Assembly: GCA_018398765.1 (NCBI GenBank)
Contig: JAHBMJ010000882.1
Location: forward strand, 17,501 to 36,246
DNA length: 18,746 nucleotides
Direction of reading: 5' to 3'
Origin: Chromera velia
Lineage: Eukaryota > Sar > Chromeraceae
Part shown: positions 15,249 through 18,746 of the stretch, piece after piece
Position numbering within the stretch: the first letter of the stretch is position 1
Layout of the letters: each line of letters begins with the position of its first letter
Translations under genes and position numbers: made by a program
The notes under the pieces: generated by a model
What the model saw: only the letters and a program-made list of their open reading frames with translations
The model's database searches: none
Told to the model about the DNA's origin: nothing

Positions 15249-16639
15249 CCTACAGAATTGGTGTATCTGTGATACTACTATGTGACTAGGCCTAGTCAGA
15301 TACAAACAATGGAATGCAAGAGTGCGTACAAGTACCAGAAAAGCAACTCAAGCTAGGGGTGGGCAGTAAAGTTTTTTTTATAATATAGTTTGCCTGTAAA
15401 ACTTTAAACTTTAAATTTAAAACTTTAAAAATAAACATGCAACCAGACATATAGAAGTTGATCTAAAAGACGTTGCTAGAGAAGTTGATTTCATTTATAT
15501 CATTGCAGGCAAAGTTGCTGCTTAAAGGCCTGCTTTATAGTAGATATATTAATTATGCAAAAGTTTCACAACTCTGAAAACGAGGTATGTAATGCATTAC
15601 TATGTTCATCATAATTCTCACAAAAATTTTAAAAAACAACTTTGATATAAATTCAAATGACTGGCGACTTTGGTCCTCTAGGGTCCTTCTCTAGCTAGAA
15701 AATCCACTTCTTTTTTTGCTACGATTACTTCTCCTAAAAAACGGTGGCGGCTGCTTGCAACCGCTATCCCCCCAGGTCTTTTTTCAATGTATGCTAAGGT
15801 TGGCGCAACATCTTTTATATTTGCTAATTAAAAGTCTTCCAGCCGCGCGATCGAAGAGTCGGATGATGAGTGAAGAGAGAGAAATTGATATCAAATTGTG
15901 TTTCCCTTTCATTTGTCTTCTTTTTTCTTTTTTTTTCTTTTTTTGTGCAATCATTCGTGCCTTTAAATGCAGAAAAAGCAAAGTCGTTCATTACTAGTTC
16001 GTTAATAAACTGAGCTTCTGCTACTTTCTTTGTAGGCTAGTTAATTAGTTTAGTTATGACTGACTTAATTAATGACCTAATTGAAAAATATTTTTTTAAA
16101 ATAAAGTCTAGACGGCAAAAAAAAATTTTAACAGAAAAAAACTTTAAAACTTTAGTGTCCATTCCTAGAACTCAAGACATGTTATGTGTATTTATAAGTG
16201 CCCGGCTGTTAAAAAAGCAACTCAAAGGGGCCGCCTAGTTGTCTTATAATTATATACCCAATAATATATCTAGAACTTTATAGACAGTTTCTCTAATTAT
16301 TGTATTTTCACTGATACAAGAGGTCCAGATATCAATTTTGAATCCCTTCGTATTAATTACTAGTCGTATATTCAATACAAATAAACAAAATTGAGTCGCT
16401 AATTCTAGCTAAAACATGTTAGAACCCTATAAAATATGTTTAAAATGAATTGCATTGAATTGAAGCAGTTAAAGCTAGTGAACCACCATAATTAATTAAA
16501 AGTCCTAGTCTAAAAGTAAAAAACTACAATCGTTTAAAACCCTACATAATATATTTTAAGATAGGTCACAGCTAATTAAGTCAATGAATTCAAATGTTTT
16601 TAAAACTGTTTCTACCATGAGGGGTTCTGGTTTTTAAAC

Positions 16640-18648
16640 CGTTTTTTAATACCTGCAATGGAGTAAGCCGCTACTATAAGTACTCCTAGAAGCGCTGCGT
16701 GGTTCGCACAGCGGTATAGGAGATTACCAGCATGCTATGTAACAGGGGCAGAGAAAAGACAAACTCTAAGACAAGCTTGTCGGCAGGTATCGATAGAACC
16801 GCTACTGGCTCCCTTGGCACCAGCCTTAGTTGTATGCCACTTCTTCCTCATCCAGAAGTCTGCAGGGCTTCCGACTTCGTTAATTCCCGACTCGAGCTCT
16901 TTTTGTCCGCCTATCAGAAGAGAGGAAAGGCCGCTTCCTGCCTCTCCTTTTGTTAGCTCCCTCTCCCTCAGTGGACCCTCACCAGCAGTAGCTAGAAGGG
17001 AACAAACCTCTGACATATTCCTCTATCAGCCTTCAGACTTCTTTCATTTTCTACCAAAACCAGAATGGCGGGAGGGCACGACCGAATGATGCCCCGTCAT
17101 TCGATCAGTCAATCTACCTCTTCGTTTCTCACCCTCTCTTTGACTTACTTTCTCATTTTTTCGTATCCCTTCGACGAACTCTCCAACAAACAGGCTATCC
17201 AGCAACCACACGCAAACAGGCTCACATCGTAGCCCGTCGCCCCCTCCCCCCCTCCCCCTCTTTGTCCCCTGTTTGAAATTCGTACCGTTAAAGCGTCTCC
17301 AAATTTCCTTCTTTCTTTCTTTCGTTCCCTTTCTGCTGGAGACCAAGAACTGCCCCCCTCTTTACAAATGCAGTCTGGACGGAACCGCCGCTCACTTGTT
17401 GCTCTGGTCACCCCCTAATCGTTTTTCTCTTTCGTTTCGTACACAGACGAAAGATGATGGACACGCAGATATGTAGACCCAGCCAGCGGGCCATGAGGCA
17501 ATCCAGCCGATAACAGAGCAGCCAAAGGAAGAACACACATGCAAGACAAGACAGAAGAAAAACAAAACCTCAGCAACAGACGAAAGAGAGACAGAAGGAA
17601 AGAAAGAAAGAGCAGAGGAAGAAGGAAAATCAAGCTGATTGACACTGATGTAGACCGCATTGTCCCTTTTCTTCTTCATTGAATTCATCCAAACCAGTGG
17701 AAAGGGGAGGAGAGGAGAGGAGAGATTCGTGACCATGATCATGATAAAGAAGACGAAAAGAGAACAGGGCAGGAAGAAAAGCAAGAACGATATACACTCC
17801 GCACGTAGAAGGACGGAACAAAGGCTCGAGGAAAAGATAAGAGGGGCTAGCCATACACCAAATCGGCAGATTGCTGCCTCTTTCCTTTTCTCTAGCCATC
17901 CAGGAGCGAATTTCTCAACTGTTTGTCGAGCTCATGCTCTTTCCTTCCTTCACTCTCTCCTCTCCTGCGCTGCTTGCTTACTTGCTCAGTCATGAGTGCC
18001 CAATAGAAGGCAAAAGGTGCGAATGACAAAGATGTTGAAGTGTTCTGCGAATGAAGAAGAGAAAGAAAAAGAAGGACCACCTGTGTACTTCTCTTCTCTT
18101 CCCTCCCCGAAACAACTTCACCTGCAACTCGTGAAGGAAGGCAAGGCCGCCTCCATCCATTTTCCTTCCTTCCAGTCTGCTGAAAATTCATGGAAGAAAT
18201 CGAATGGGGGAAGGAGGGCTGCAGGGGACAGAAAGAACAACGGTGCCTACCAAGTAACGAGAGTAAGGCATCCCCCCCCCAGTATGATGAATGTGGGTGC
18301 ATGTTTTTACTGCATCAGATGGAAGAGAGACAATCACAAACGAAAGGAAGAATGCCATCACTCTCCTATGCTGCTCTCCCCCCCACCTTTTTCTCTTTCA
18401 TCTTTCACTTTCATACAGGTACACAGGAACAGAAGATGAGTGCAACACACACCCGGAGAAGAGTAGATCGTCTCGCATGGTCTTTCTTTCGAGAAGTCAG
18501 TCAGACGGCGAGCACAAAAAACGACAAGAAAGGAAGAAGAGAAAAAGAAAGGAAGAAGAGAAAGGATTGAAAGAGGGAAAAGCACATCCACAAACCTAAC
18601 GATCACTCACTCACTCACTAACAACGCACACTCACTCACACACACACA

Positions 18649-18700
<52 letters not shown>

Positions 18701-18746
18701 AAGAGAAGACAAAGCAATAGAGAAACTTGCGAACCCCCCCCCCCCC
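16640..18746. other. Right-end region, no gene supported
   Basis: After the AT-rich island the sequence returns to purine- or pyrimidine-biased DNA. It ends in ACTC repeats (18603-18620), CA repeats (about 18631-18680), GA repeats (18681-18700) and a C run (18735-18746). Only one weak exon candidate (18176-18262) stands out. There is no exon chain of the kind seen on the left. Confidence 0.6.
18176..18262 (+). CDS. Weak candidate exon, unknown gene
   Basis: The acceptor TTCCTTCCTTCCAG and donor AGAGTAAGG enclose 87 bases open in the frame SAENSWKKSNGGRRAAGDRK. Length is a multiple of three. There is no partner exon or family match. Confidence 0.2.

Larger units (their letters stand above)
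14545..16700. mobile_element. AT-rich island, possible relic of a mobile or inserted element
   Basis: Base composition changes abruptly from near-balanced to strongly AT-rich at about 14545 and back at about 16640-16750. Inside are paired A/T homopolymers, GTGTAAC motifs, a 52-base tandem repeat, ACTTTAAA runs and many TTAATTAA-like words. The two longest open frames (15716-15997 and 16056-16238, plus strand) encode unrecognised Lys/Phe/Leu-rich peptides. No transposase, reverse transcriptase, terminal repeat or target duplication is visible, so the class is unknown. Confidence 0.4.

Noticed and set aside
16690-16712. GGTTCGC resembling a tRNA T-loop
   Set aside because: No acceptor stem, D-arm or anticodon arm can be placed around it.

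Overview
This looks like nuclear DNA from an intron-rich eukaryote. Its main content is two divergently transcribed genes, separated by about 1.2 kb and surrounded by a great deal of simple-sequence DNA. A chromerid-type photosynthetic alveolate such as Chromera velia is my best guess. That rests only on general style (GC near 50 percent, very intron-rich, spliceosomal GT-AG introns, a eukaryote-type serine pathway enzyme) and is an inference.

Positions 1 to 10432, minus strand: the long open frames here are shadows of repeats and introns. Read with splice rules, the strand carries one gene for a secreted, cysteine-rich protein. My core model has 24 exons totalling 635 coding bases in 10.4 kb, and it runs off the left edge. 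Apart from exon 1 (65 nt, signal peptide) and exon 2 (156 nt), exons are 6 to 60 nt long, 11 of them 12 nt or shorter. Every intron is phase 2 and every exon after the first is a multiple of three. Twenty of 23 acceptors read TGCAG; 20 of 24 donors read GTCAGT or GTGAGT. Joined, the exons give an unbroken frame in which eight junctions rebuild a cysteine codon (TG|C or TG|T). I do not recognise the protein family. Several introns begin with long tetranucleotide arrays that are expansions of the donor sequence itself.

Positions 10433 to 11598: divergent promoter and leader region with a short GC-rich repeat family (five copies of a CTTTCCGGGGCC-like core), an AGCTAT triplet and a perfect 11-bp-arm palindrome about 80 bp ahead of the right-hand gene.

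Positions 11599 to 12720, plus strand: an intact, intronless phosphoserine aminotransferase gene (373 aa), the one confidently named gene. Its 3' flank has a (GTCA)n tract and two AATAAA signals.

Positions 12721 to 14540: low-complexity flank with one possible plus-strand exon. About 14545 to 16700 is an AT-rich island unlike the rest, with several repeat families and no recognisable coding content; it may be a transposon relic. From 16700 to the right end I see only purine/pyrimidine-biased DNA, one weak exon candidate and terminal CA, GA and C runs. No rRNA, tRNA, CRISPR array or intact mobile-element protein was found.
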